Positions 36,506 through 50,907 of a stretch of DNA of 64,000 bases are shown piece after piece. The DNA comes from Sipunculus nudus. Taxonomy: Eukaryota; Annelida; Sipuncula; Golfingiida; Sipunculidae. Numbering within the stretch: position 1 is the stretch's first letter; every line of letters starts with the position of its first letter. The stretch spans positions 1,287,900 through 1,351,899 of the forward strand of contig CM049322.1 in the NCBI GenBank assembly GCA_026874595.1, in the 5' to 3' direction. The position numbers were made by a program, and so were the translations under genes. Below the pieces are notes generated by a model. The model had not been told where the DNA came from. It worked only from the letters and a program-made list of their open reading frames with translations, and ran no database searches.

Positions 36506-39500
36506 GATAATATCGAGTTTAGGGAGCCATTTTTCTTTTTTACCTGAATTGATCAACAGTTATGTTCCAAATTCGACAAAAATAGACTCTTGAGAGCCTA
36601 ATATTATATTATATCTTCAGAATATGGTTGCAAATCGCCTTTATGGAGACATAGTTTCCTTGCTTACATTTTGCTTACGCTTTGCTTATGCTTTGCTTAC
36701 GAAGAAAACACCACAGATTTTAAGCATTTTTCTACAAACACTCACAAATACTACCCATAGGGACACTGACTGGTTCACTGGCTACACGAAAATACCTGTT
36801 AGTGGTCAGTACTCTAAATATTAGGGGTCAAATCGTACAATCAAAATCAGAAATAGCTATTACTTCTCAATTCTAAAAGTGATATAATCTAATTTAGGGA
36901 CCCATTTTTCTCTTTTAACCTCAACAATCAAAAGTTTTTATACCATATTCGACATAAATAGACTGCTGGGAAGTCTAACATTATATTATTTCTTCGGAAA
37001 ATGGTCGGAAACGCATTTATGGAGACATAGTTCCTTTGCATACACTTTGCTTACGCTTTGCTTATGCTTTTATTACGGTGAAAACACCAAAGAACTCAAG
37101 CAATTTTTTGGAAATACAGTCAAGTATGAACCATAGGGACACAGCCTGGTTCCCTGGCTACACAATAGTGCCTGTTAGTCATCACGAATCTAAAAATTAA
37201 GGGTCAAACCGTTCTATCTAAATCAGAAATAGATAATACTATTAATTTCAAAAAGTGATAATATTGAGTTTAGGGAGCCATTTTTCTTTTTTACCTCAAG
37301 TGATCAACAGTTATGTTCCTTCGACATAGATAGACTCTTGGAGAGCCTAATATTATATTATATCTTCAGAATATGGTTGCAAATCGCCTTTATGGAGACA
37401 TAGTTCCTTTGCTTACACTTTGCTTACGCTTTGCTTATGCTTTTATTACGGTGAAAACACCAAAGAACTCAAGCAATTTTTTGGAAATACAGACAAGTAT
37501 GAACCATAGGGACACAGTCTGGTTCCCTGGCTACACAATAGTGCCTGTTAGTCATCATGAATCTAAAAATTAAGGGTCAAACCGTTCCATATAAATCAGA
37601 AATAGATAATACTGTTAATTTCAAAAAGTGATAATATCGGGATTAGGGACCCATTTTTCTTTTTTACCTGAATTGATCAACAGTTATGTTCCAAATTCGA
37701 CATAAATAGACTCTTGGAGAGCCTAATATTATATTATATCTTCAGAATATGGTTGCAAATCGCCTTTATGGAGACATAGTTCCTTTGCTTACATTTTGCT
37801 TACGCTTTGCTTATGCTTTGCTTACGAAGAAAACACCACAGATTTTAAGCATTTTTCTACAAACACTCACAAATACTACCCATAGGGACACTGACTGGTT
37901 CACTGGCTACACGAAAATACCTGTTAGTGGTCAGTACTCTAAATATAAGGGGTCAAATCGTACAATCAAAATCAGAAATAGCTATTACTTCTCAATTCTA
38001 AAAGTGATATAATCTAATTTAGGGACCCATTTTTCTCTTTTAACCTCAATAATCAAAAGTTTTTATACCATATTCGACATAAATAGACTGCTGGGAAGTC
38101 TAACATTATATTATTTCTTCGGAAAATGGTCGGAAAACGCATTTATGGAGACATAGTTCCTTTGCTTACACTTTGCTTACGATTTGCTTATGCTTTGCTT
38201 ACGGTGAAAACACCAAAGAACTCAAGCATTTTTCTGCAAATACAGACAAGTATGAACCATAGGGACACAGCCTGGTTCCCTGGCTACACAATAGTGCCTG
38301 TTAGTCATCATGAATCTAAAAATAAAGGGTCAAACCGTTCTATCTAAATCAGAAATAGATAATACTATTAATTTCAAAAAGTGATAATATCGAGTTTAGG
38401 GACCCATTTTTCTTTTTTACCTGAATTGATTAACAGTTATGTTCCTTCGACATAGATAGACTCTTGGAGAGCCTAATATTATATTATACCTTCAGAATAT
38501 GGTTGCAAATCGCCTTTATGGAGACATAGTTCCTTTGCTTACATTTTGCTTACGCTTAGCTTTTGCTTTGCTTACGAAGAAAACACCACAGATTTTAAGC
38601 ATTTTTCTACAAACACTCACAAATACTACCCATAGGGACACTGACTGGTTCACTAGCTACACGAAAATACCTGTTAGTGGTCAGTACTCTAAATATTAGG
38701 GGTCAAATCGTACAATCAAAATCAGAAATAGCTATTACTTCTCAATTCTAAAAGTGATATAATCTAATTTAGGGACCCATTTTTCTCTTTTAACCTCAAT
38801 AATCAAAAGTTTTTATACCATATTCGACATAAATAGACAGCTGGGAAGTCTAACATTATATTATTTCTTCGGAAAATGGTCGGAAAACGCATTTATGGAG
38901 ACATAGTTCCTTTGCTTACACTTTGCTTACGATTTGCTTATGCTTTGCTTACGGTGAAAACACCAAAGAACTCAAGCATTTTTCTGCAAATACAGACAAG
39001 TATGAACCATAGGGACACAGCCTGGTTCCCTGGCTACACAATAGTGCCTGTTAGTCATCATGAATATAAAAATAAAGGGTCAAACCGTTCTATCTAAATC
39101 AGAAATAGATAATACTATTAATTTCAAAAAGTGATAATATCGAGTTTAGGGACCCATTTTTCTTTTTTACCTGAATTGATTAACAGTTATGTTCCTTCGA
39201 CATAGATAGACTCTTGGACAGCCTAATATTATATTATACCTTCAGAATATGGTTGCAAATCGCCTTTATGGAGACATAGTTCCTTTGCTTACATTTTGCT
39301 TACGCTTTACTTATGCTTTGCTTACGAAGAAAACACCACAGATTTTAAGCATTTTTCTACAGATACTCACAAATACTACCCATAGGGACACAGACTGGTT
39401 CACTGGCTACATGATAATACCTGTTAGTGGTCAGTACTCTAAATATTAGGCGTCAAATCCTACAATGAAAACCAGAAATAGCTATAACTTCTCAATTCTA

Positions 39501-41130
39501 AAAGTGATATAATCTAATTTAGGGACCCATTTTTCCCTTTTAACCTCAATAATCAAACGTTTTTTTTTACCATATTCAACATAAATAGACTGCTGGGAAG
39601 TCTAACATTATATTATTTCTCCGGAAAATGGTCGAAAAACGCATTTATATAGACATAGTTCCTTTGCTTACACTTTGCTTACACTTTGCTTATGCTTTTA
39701 TTACGGTGAAAACACCAAAGAACTCAAGCAATATTTTGGAAATACAGACAAGTATGAACCATAGGGAAACAGCCTGGTTCCCTGGCTACACAATAGTGCC
39801 TGTTAGTCATCACGAATCTAAAAATTAAGGGTCAAACCGTTCTATCTAAATCAGAAATAGATAATACTATTAATTTCAAAAAGTGATAATATCGGGATTA
39901 GGGACCCATTTTTCTTTTTTACCTGAATTGATTAACAGTTATGTTCCTTCGACATAGATAGACTCTTGGACAGCCTAATATTATATTATACCTTCAGAAT
40001 ATGGTTGCAAATCGCCTTTATGGAGACATAGTTTCTTTGCTTACATTTTGCTTACGCTTTGCTTATGCTTTGCTTACGAAGAAAACACCACCGATTTTAA
40101 GCATTATTCTTCAAATACTCACAAATACTACCCATAGGGACACAGACTGGTTCACTGGCTACATAATAATACCTGTTAGTGGTCATTACTCTAAATATTA
40201 GGGGTCAAATCGTACAATCAAAATCAGAAATAGCTATTACTTCTCCATTTCTAAAAGTGATATAATCTAATTTAGGGACCCATTTTTCTCTTTTAACCTC
40301 AATAATCAAAAGTTTTTTTACCATATTCGACATAAATAGACTGCTGGGAAGTCTAACATTATATTATTTCTTCGGAAAATGGTCGGAAAACGCATTTATG
40401 GAGACATAGTTCCTTTGCTTACACTTTGCTTACGCTTTGCTTATGCTTTGCTTACGGTGAAAACACCAAAGAACTCAAGCATTTTTCTGCAAATACAGAC
40501 AAGTATGAACCATAGGGACACAGCCTGGTTCCCTGGCTACACAATAGTGCCTGTTAGTCATCATGAATCTAAAAATTAAGGGTCAAACCGTTCCATCTAA
40601 ATCAGAAATAGATAATACTATTAATATCAAAAAGTGATAATATCGAGTTTAGGGACCCATTTTTCTTTTTTACCTGAATTGATCAACAGTTATGATCCAA
40701 ATTCGACATAAATAGACTCTTGAGAGCCTAATATTATATTATATCTTCAGAATATGGTTGCAAATCGCCTTTATGGAGACATAGTTTCTTTGCTTACATT
40801 TTGCTTACGCTTTGCTTATGCTTTGCTTACGAAGAAAACACCACAGATTTTAAGCATTTTTCTACAAACACTCACAAATACTAACCATAGGGACACTGAC
40901 TGGTTCACTGGCTACACGAAAATACCTGTTAGTGGTCAGTACTCTAAATATTAGGGGTCAAATCGTACAATCAAAATCAGAAATAACTATTACTTCTCAA
41001 TTCTAAAAGTGATATAATCTAATTAAGGGACCCGTTTTTCTCTTTTAACCTCAACAATCAAAAGTTTTTATACCATATTCGACATAAATAGACTGCTGGG
41101 AAGTCTAACATTATATTATTTCTTCGGAAA
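36506..41130 (+). repeat. d5-d11 segment, further copy
   Basis: Monomer 36624 has the head of 2492 (CATAGTTTCCTTGC) and the end of 3242 (GTTAGTGGTC), so one dimer (d4/d5) has been merged. From there to 41130 the segment follows 3242-7748 at an offset of 33,382 bp, with the frameshift B (37001), fusion (37373), stop-loss A (37749) and the d8-d11 markers. ACTGTTAATTTC near 37611 recurs near 50393. Confidence 0.88.
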
Positions 41131-44100
41131 ATGGTCGGAAAACGCATTTATGGAGACATAGTTCCTTTGCTTACACTTTGCTTACGCTTTGCTTATGCTT
41201 TTATTACGGTGAAAACACCAAAGAACTCAAGTAATTTTTTGGAAATACAGACAAGTATGAACCATAGGGACACAGTCTGGTTCCCTGGCGACACAATAGT
41301 GCCTGTTAGTCATCACGAATCTAAAAATTAAGGGTCAAACCGTTCTATCTAAATCAGAAATAGATAATACTATTAATTTCAAAAAGTGATAATATTGAGT
41401 TTAGGGAGCCATTTTTCTTTTTTACCTCAATTGATCAACAGTTATGTTCCTTCGACATAGATAGACTCTTGGAGAGCCTAATATTATATTATATCTTCAG
41501 AATATGGTTGCAAATCGCCTTTATGGAGACATAGTTTCTTTGCTTACATTTTGCTTACGCTTTGCTTATGCTTTGCTTACGAAGAAAACACCACCGATTT
41601 TAAGCATTATTCTACAAATACTCACAAATACTACCCATAGGGACACAGACTGGTTCACTGGCTACATAATAATACCTGTTAGTGGTCAGTACTCTAAATA
41701 TTAGGGGTCAAATCGTACAATCAAAATCAGAAATAGCTATTACTTCTCCATTTCTAAAAGTGATATAATCTAATTTAGGGACCCATTTTTCTCTTTTAAC
41801 CTCAATAATCAAAAGTTTTTTTACCATATTCGACATAAATAGACTGCTGGGAAGTCTAACATTATATTATTTCTTCGGAAAATGGTCGGAAAACGCATTT
41901 ATGGAGACATAGTTCCTTTGCTTACACTTTGCGTACGCTTTGCTTATGCTTTGCTTACGGTGAAAACACCAAAGAACTCAAGCATTTTTCTGCAAATACA
42001 GACAAGTATGAACCATAGGGACACAGCCTGGTTCCCTGGCTACACAATAGTGCCTGTTAGTCATCATGAATCTAAAAATTAAGGGTCAAACCGTTCCATC
42101 TAAATCAGAAATAGATAATACTATTAATTTCAAAAAGTGATAATATCGGGATTAGGGACCCATTTTTCTTTTTTACCTGAATTGATCAACAGTTATGTTC
42201 CAAATTCGACATAGATAGACTCTTGGAGAGCCTAATAATATATTATATCTTCAGAATATGGTTGCAAATCGCCTTTATGGAGACATAGTTCCTTTGCTTA
42301 CATTTTGCTTACGCTTTGCTTATGCTTTGCTTACGAAGAAAACACCACCGATTTTAAGCATTATTCTACAAATACTCACAAATACTACCCATAGGGACAC
42401 AGATTGGTTTACTGGCTACATAATAATACCTGTTAGTGGACAGTACTCTAAATATTAGGGGTCAAATCGTACAATCAAAATCAGAAATAGCTATTACTTC
42501 TCAATTCTAAAAGTGATATAATCTAATTTAGGGACCCATTTTTCTCTTTTAACCTCCATAATCAAAAGTTTTTTTACCATATTCGACATAAATAGACTGC
42601 TGGGAAGTCTAACATTATATTATTTCTTCGGAAAATGGTCGGAAAACGCATTTATGGAGACATAGTTCCTTTGCTTACACTTTGCTTACGCTTTGCTTAT
42701 GCTTTTCTTACGGTGAAAACACCAAAGAACTCAAGCATTTTTCTGCAAATACAGACAAGTATGAACCATAGGGACACAGCCTGGTTCCCTGGCTACACAA
42801 TAGTGCCTGTTAGTCATCATGAATCTAAAAATTAAGGGTCAAACCGTTCCATCTAAATCAGAAATAGATAATACTATAAATTTCAAGAAAGTGATAATAT
42901 CGGGATTAGATACCCATTTTTCTTTTTTACCTGAATTGATCAACAGTTATGTTCCAAATTCGACATAAATAGACTCTTGAGAGCCTAATATTATATTTTA
43001 TCTTCAGAATATGGTTGCAAATCGCCTTTATGGAGACATAGTTCCGTTGCTTACATTTTGCTTACGCTTTGCTTATTCTTTGCTTACGAAGAAAATACCA
43101 AAGAATTTAAACATTTCTCTACAAATACTCACAAATACTACCCATAGGGACACTGACTGGTTCACTGGCTACACGATTATACCTGTTGTTGGTCAGTACT
43201 CTAAATATTAGGGGTCAATTCGTACAATCAAAATCAGAAATAGCTATTACTTCTCAATTCTAAAAGGGATATAATCTAGTTTAGGGACCCATTTTTCGCT
43301 TTTAACCTCAATAATCAAAAGTTTTTTTACCATATTCGACATAAATAGACTGCTGGGAAGTCTAACATTATATAATTCTTCGGAAAATGGTCGGAAAACG
43401 CATTTATGGAGACATAGTTCCTTTGCTTACACTTTGCTTACGCTTTGCTTATGCTTTTCTTACGGTGAAAACACCAAAGAACTCAAGCAATTTTTTTGAA
43501 ATACAGACAAGTATGAACCATAGGGACACAGCCTGGTTCCCTGGCTACACAATAGTGCCTGTTAGTCATCATGAATCTAAAAATTAAGGGTCAAACCGTT
43601 CTAACTAAATCAGAAATAGATCATACTATTAATTTCAAAAAGTGATAATATCGAGTTTAGGGAGCCATTTTTCTTTTTTACCTGAATTGATCAACAGTTA
43701 TGTTCCTTCGACATAGAAAGGCTCTTGGAGAGCCTAATATTATATTATATCTGCAGCATATGGTTGCAAATCGCCTTTATGGAGACATAGTTCCGTTGCT
43801 TCCATTTTGCTTACGCTTTGCTTATGCTTTGCTTACGAAGAAAACACCACAGAATTTAAACATTTCTCTACAAATACTCACAAATACTACCCATAGGGAC
43901 ACTGACTGGTTCACTGGCTACATGATAATACCTGTAAGTGGTCAGTACTCTAAATATTAGTGGTCAAATCGTACAATGAAAATCAGAATTAGCTATTACT
44001 TCTTAATTCTAAAAGTGATATAATCTAATTTAGGGACCCATTTTTCTCTTTAAACCTCAATAATCAAACGTTTTTTTTTTACCATATTCAACATAAATAG

Positions 44101-44891
44101 ACTGCTGGGAAGTCTAACATTATATTATTTCTCCGGAAAATGGTCGGAAAACGCATTTATGGAGACATAGTTCCTTTGCTTACACCTTGCTTACGCTTTG
44201 CTTATGCTTTGCTTACGGTGAAAACACCAAAGAACTCAAGCATTTTTCTGCAAAAACAGACAAGTATGAACCATAGGGACACAGCCTGGTTCCCTGGCTA
44301 CACAATAGTGCCTGTTAGTCATCATGAATCTAAAAATTAAGGGTCAAACCGTTCCATCTAAATAAGAAATAGATAATACTATTAATATCAAAAAGTGATA
44401 ATATCGAGTTTAGGGAGCCATTTTTCTTTTTTACCTGAATTGATCAACAGTTATGTTCCAAATTCGACAAAAATAGACTCTTGAGAACCTAATATTATAT
44501 TATATCTTCAGAATATGGTTGCAAATCGCCTTTATGGAGACATAGTTTCCTTGCTTACATTTTGCTTACGCTTTGCTTATGCTTTGCTTACGAAGAAAAC
44601 ACCACAGATTTTAAGCATTTTTCTACAAACACTCACAAATACTACCCATAGGGACACTGACTGGTTCACTGGCTACACGAAAATACCTGTTAGAGGTCAG
44701 TACTCTAAATATTAGGGGTCAAATCGTACAATCAAAATCAGAAATAGCTATTACTTCTCAATTCTAAAAGTGATATAATCTAATTTAGGGACCCATTTTT
44801 CTCTTTTAACCTCAACAATCAAAAGTTTTTATACCATATTCGACATAAATAGACTGCTGGGAAGTCTAACATTATATTATTTCTTCGGAAA
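41131..44891 (+). repeat. Left unit of a 3,761-bp tandem duplication (five dimers)
   Basis: Ten monomers, 41131 to 44515: d11 B, d12, d1, d2, d3 and d4 A. Every start recurs exactly 3,761 bp later. Shared private marks include CAAGTAATTTTTTGG with GGCGACAC at the first B (41131 and 44892), TTGCGTACGC, CCTCCATAATC and ATTAGTGGTC at 43957. The last is ATTAGGGGTC in the related copies at 1934, 18803 and 34564. The unit equals five dimers, so pairing was out of register by whole dimers. Confidence 0.93.
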
Positions 44892-47800
44892 ATGGTCGGA
44901 AAACGCATTTATGGAGACATAGTTCCTTTGCTTACACTTTGCTTACGCTTTGCTTATGCTTTTATTACGGTGAAAACACCAAAGAACTCAAGTAATTTTT
45001 TGGAAATACAGACAAGTATGAACCATAGGGACACAGTCTGGTTCCCTGGCGACACAATAGTGCCTGTTAGTCATCACGAATCTAAAAATTAAGGGTCAAA
45101 CCGTTCTATCTAAATCAGAAATAGATAATACTATTAATTTCAAAAAGTGATAATATTGAGTTTAGGGAGCCATTTTTCTTTTTTACCTCAATTGATCAAC
45201 AGTTATGTTCCTTCGACATAGATAGACTCTTGGAGAGCCTAATATTATATTATATCTTCAGAATATGGTTGCAAATCGCCTTTATGGAGACATAGTTTCT
45301 TTGCTTACATTTTGCTTACGCTTTGCTTATGCTTTGCTTACGAAGAAAACACCACCGATTTTAAGCATTATTCTACAAATACTCACAAATACTACCCATA
45401 GGGACACAGACTGGTTCACTGGCTACATAATAATACCTGTTAGTGGTCAGTACTCTAAATATTAGGGGTCAAATCGTACAATCAAAATCAGAAATAGCTA
45501 TTACTTCTCCATTTCTAAAAGTGATATAATCTAATTTAGGGACCCATTTTTCTCTTTTAACCTCAATAATCAAAAGTTTTTTTACCATATTCGACATAAA
45601 TAGACTGCTGGGAAGTCTAACATTATATTATTTCTTCGGAAAATGGTCGGAAAACGCATTTATGGAGACATAGTTCCTTTGCTTACACTTTGCGTACGCT
45701 TTGCTTATGCTTTGCTTACGGTGAAAACACCAAAGAACTCAAGCATTTTTCTGCAAATACAGACAAGTATGAACCATAGGGACACAGCCTGGTTCCCTGG
45801 CTACACAATAGTGCCTGTTAGTCATCATGAATCTAAAAATTAAGGGTCAAACCGTTCCATCTAAATCAGAAATAGATAATACTATTAATTTCAAAAAGTG
45901 ATAATATCGGGATTAGGGACCCATTTTTCTTTTTTACCTGAATTGATCAACAGTTATGTTCCAAATTCGACATAGATAGACTCTTGGAGAGCCTAATAAT
46001 ATATTATATCTTCAGAATATGGTTGCAAATCGCCTTTATGGAGACATAGTTCCTTTGCTTACATTTTGCTTACGCTTTGCTTATGCTTTGCTTACGAAGA
46101 AAACACCACCGATTTTAAGCATTATTCTACAAATACTCACAAATACTACCCATAGGGACACAGATTGGTTCACTGGCTACATAATAATACCTGTTAGTGG
46201 ACAGTACTCTAAATATTAGGGGTCAAATCGTACAATCAAAATCAGAAATAGCTATTACTTCTCAATTCTAAAAGTGATATAATCTAATTTAGGGACCCAT
46301 TTTTCTCTTTTAACCTCCATAATCAAAAGTTTTTTTACCATATTCGACATAAATAGACTGCTGGGAAGTCTAACATTATATTATTTCTTCGGAAAATGGT
46401 CGGAAAACGCATTTATGGAGACATAGTTCCTTTGCTTACACTTTGCTTACGCTTTGCTTATGCTTTTCTTACGGTGAAAACACCAAAGAACTCAAGCATT
46501 TTTCTGCAAATACAGACAAGTATGAACCATAGGGACACAGCCTGGTTCCCTGGCTACACAATAGTGCCTGTTAGTCATCATGAATCTAAAAATTAAGGGT
46601 CAAACCGTTCCATCTAAATCAGAAATAGATAATACTATAAATTTCAAGAAAGTGATAATATCGGGATTAGATACCCATTTTTCTTTTTTACCTGAATTGA
46701 TCAACAGTTATGTTCCAAATTCGACATAAATAGACTCTTGAGAGCCTAATATTATATTTTATCTTCAGAATATGGTTGCAAATCGCCTTTATGGAGACAT
46801 AGTTCCGTTGCTTACATTTTGCTTACGCTTTGCTTATTCTTTGCTTACGAAGAAAATACCAAAGAATTTAAACATTTCTCTACAAATACTCACAAATACT
46901 ACCCATAGGGACACTGACTGGTTCACTGGCTACACGATTATACCTGTTGTTGGTCAGTACTCTAAATATTAGGGGTCAATTCGTACAATCAAAATCAGAA
47001 ATAGCTATTACTTCTCAATTCTAAAAGGGATATAATCTAGTTTAGGGACCCATTTTTCGCTTTTAACCTCAATAATCAAAAGTTTTTTTACCATATTCGA
47101 CATAAATAGACTGCTGGGAAGTCTAACATTATATAATTCTTCGGAAAATGGTCGGAAAACGCATTTATGGAGACATAGTTCCTTTGCTTACACTTTGCTT
47201 ACGCTTTGCTTATGCTTTTCTTACGGTGAAAACACCAAAGAACTCAAGCAATTTTTTTGAAATACAGACAAGTATGAACCATAGGGACACAGCCTGGTTC
47301 CCTGGCTACACAATAGTGCCTGTTAGTCATCATGAATCTAAAAATTAAGGGTCAAACCGTTCTAACTAAATCAGAAATAGATCATACTATTAATTTCAAA
47401 AAGTGATAATATCGAGTTTAGGGAGCCATTTTTCTTTTTTACCTGAATTGATCAACAGTTATGTTCCTTCGACATAGAAAGGCTCTTGGAGAGCCTAATA
47501 TTATATTATATCTGCAGCATATGGTTGCAAATCGCCTTTATGGAGACATAGTTCCGTTGCTTCCATTTTGCTTACGCTTTGCTTATGCTTTGCTTACGAA
47601 GAAAACACCACAGAATTTAAACATTTCTCTACAAATACTCACAAATACTACCCATAGGGACACTGACTGGTTCACTGGCTACATGATAATACCTGTAAGT
47701 GGTCAGTACTCTAAATATTAGTGGTCAAATCGTACAATGAAAATCAGAATTAGCTATTACTTCTTAATTCTAAAAGTGATATAATCTAATTTAGGGACCC

Positions 47801-48652
47801 ATTTTTCTCTTTAAACCTCAATAATCAAACGTTTTTTTTTTACCATATTCAACATAAACAGACTGCTGGGAAGTCTAACATTATATTATTTCTCCGGAAA
47901 ATGGTCGGAAAACGCATTTATGGAGACATAGTTCCTTTGCTTACACCTTGCTTACGCTTTGCTTATGCTTTGCTTACGGTGAAAACACCAAAGAACTCAA
48001 GCATTTTTCTGCAAAAACAGACAAGTATGAACCATAGGGACACAGCCTGGTTCCCTGGCTACACAATAGTGCCTGTTAGTCATCATGAATCTAAAAATTA
48101 AGGGTCAAACCGTTCCATCTAAATAAGAAATAGATAATACTATTAATATCAAAAAGTGATAATATCGAGTTTAGGGAGCCATTTTTCTTTTTTACCTGAA
48201 TTGATCAACAGTTATGTTCCAAATTCGACAAAAATAGACTCTTGAGAACCTAATATTATATTATATCTTCAGAATATGGTTGCAAATCGCCTTTATGGAG
48301 ACATAGTTTCCTTGCTTACATTTTGCTTACGCTTTGCTTATGCTTTGCTTACGAAGAAAACACCACAGATTTTAAGCATTTTTCTACAAACACTCACAAA
48401 TACTACCCATAGGGACACTGACTGGTTCACTGGCTACACGAAAATACCTGTTAGAGGTCAGTACTCTAAATATTAGGGGTCAAATCGTACAATCAAAATC
48501 AGAAATAGCTATTACTTCTCAATTCTAAAAGTGATATAATCTAATTTAGGGACCCATTTTTCTCTTTTAACCTCAACAATCAAAAGTTTTTATACCATAT
48601 TCGACATAAATAGACTGCTGGGAAGTCTAACATTATATTATTTCTTCGGAAA
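44892..48652 (+). repeat. Right unit of the 3,761-bp tandem duplication
   Basis: On spot comparison I noticed only two substitutions between the units: T42410 versus C46171 and T44098 versus C47859. The following monomer, 48653, returns to the standard d4 B (CAAGCAATTT, GGCTACAC), which sets the right edge within or just before it. Full alignment would find any further differences. Confidence 0.9.
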
Positions 48653-50907
48653 ATGGTCGGAAAACGCATTTATGGAGACATAGTTCCTTTGCTTACACTT
48701 TGCTTACGCTTTGCTTATGCTTTTATTACGGTGAAAACACCAAAGAACTCAAGCAATTTTTTGGAAATACAGACAAGTATGAACCATAGGGACACAGTCT
48801 GGTTCCCTGGCTACACAATAGTGCCTGTTAGTCATCACGAATCTAAAAATTAAGGGTCAAACCGTTCTATCTAAATCAGAAATAGATAATACTATTAATT
48901 TCAAAAAGTGATAATATTGAGTTTAGGGAGCCATTTTTCTTTTTTACCTCAATTGATCAACAGTTATGTTCCTTCGTCATAGATAGACTCTTGGAGAGCC
49001 TAATATTATATTATATCTTCAGAATATGGTTGCAAATCGCCTTTATGGAGACATAGTTCCTTTGCTTACATTTTGCTTACGCTTTGCTTATGCTTTGCTT
49101 ACGAAGAAAACACCACAGATTTTAAGCATTTTTCTACAAACACTCACAAATACTACCCATAGGGACACTGACTGGTTCACTGGCTACACGAAAATACCTG
49201 TTAGTGGTCAGTACTCTAAATATAAGGGGTCAAATCGTACAATGAAAATCAGAAATAGCTATTACTTCTCAATTCTAAAAGTGATATAATCTAATTTAGG
49301 GACCCATTTTTCTCTTTTAACCTCAACAATCAAAAGTTTTTATACCATATTCAACATAAATAGACTGCTGGGAAGTCTAACATTATATTATTTCTCCGGA
49401 AAATGGTCGGAAAACGCATTTATGGAGACATAGTTCCTTTGCTTACACCTTGCTTACGCTTTGCTTATGCTTTGCTTACGGTGAAAACACCAAAGAACTC
49501 AAGCATTTTTCTGCAAAAACAGACAAGTATGAACCATAGGGACACAGCCTGGTTCCCTGGCTACACAATAGTGCCTGTTAGTCATCATGAATCTAAAAAT
49601 TAAGGGTCAAACCGTTCCATCTAAATCAGAAATAGATAACACTATTAATATCAAAAAGTGATAATATCGAGTTTAGGGAGCCATTTTTCTTTTTTACCTG
49701 AATTGATCAACAGTTATGTTCCAAATTCGACAAAAATAGACTCTTGAGAGCCTAATATTATATTATATCTTCAGAATATGGTTGCAAATCGCCTTTATGG
49801 AGACATAGTTTCCTTGCTTACATTTTGCTTACGCTTTGCTTATGCTTTGCTTACGAAGAAAACACCACAGATTTTAAGCATTTTTCTACAAACACTCACA
49901 AATACTACCCATAGGGACACTGACTGGTTCACTGGCTACACGAAAATACCTGTTAGTGGTCAGTACTCTAAATATTAGGGGTCAAATCGTACAATCAAAA
50001 TCAGAAATAGCTATTACTTCTCAATTCTAAAAGTGATATAATCTAATTTAGGGACCCATTTTTCTCTTTTAACCTCAACAATCAAAAGTTTTTATACCAT
50101 ATTCGACATAAATAGACTGCTGGGAAGTCTAACATTATATTATTTCTTCGGAAAATGGTCGGAAAACGCATTTATGGAGACATAGTTCCTTTGCTTACAC
50201 TTTGCTTACGCTTTGCTTATGCTTTTATTACGGTGAAAACACCAAAGAACTCAAGCAATTTTTTGGAAATACAGACAAGTATGAACCATAGGGACACAGT
50301 CTGGTTCCCTGGCTACACAATAGTGCCTGTTAGTCATCATGAATCTAAAAATTAAGGGTCAAACCGTTCCATCTAAATCAGAAATAGATAATACTGTTAA
50401 TTTCAAAAAGTGATAATATCGGGATTAGGGACCCATTTTTCTTTTTTACCTGAATTGATCAACAGTTATGTTCCAAATTCGACATAAATAGACTCTTGGA
50501 GAGCCTAATATTATATTATATCTTCAGAATATGGTTGCAAATCGCCTTTATGGAGACATAGTTCCTTGGCTTACATTTTGCTTACGCTTTGCTTATGCTT
50601 AGCTTACGAAGAAAACACCACAGATTTTAAGCATTTTTCTACAAACACTCACAAATACTACCCATAGGGACACTGACTGGTTCACTGGCTACACGAAAAT
50701 ACCTGTTAGTGGTCAGTACTCTAAATATTAGGGGTCAAATCGTACAATCAAAATCAGAAATACCTATTACTTCTCAATTCTAAAAGTGATATAATCTAAT
50801 TTAGGGACCCATTTTTCTCTTTTAACCTCAATAATCAAAAGTTTTTATACCATATTCGACATAAATAGACTGCTGGGAAGTCTAACATTATATTATTTCT
50901 TCGGAAA
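48653..50907 (+). repeat. Transition segment following d4 to a d7-like A
   Basis: Monomers 48653, 49026, 49403 and 49778 follow 35499-36624 at an offset of 13,154 bp. Monomer 50155 starts as a d4 B but ends with the ACTGTTAATTTC tail of 37373. Monomer 50531 is a broken A. From 50908 on, different dimer types take over. Confidence 0.82.
50531..50907 (+). repeat. A monomer with nonsense change in the 11-bp block
   Basis: The first 11-bp unit is altered to TTGGCTTACAT and the last to TTAGCTTACGA, which puts TAG at codon 24 (50600-50602). I see no other copy with this change, so it is likely young. Confidence 0.88.

Noticed and set aside
41131-48652. The 3,761-bp tandem copy as a certain biological duplication
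   Set aside because: Near-identity is also what an assembly error would give. The copies differ at a few positions, which favours two real copies, but read depth is needed before calling it certain.
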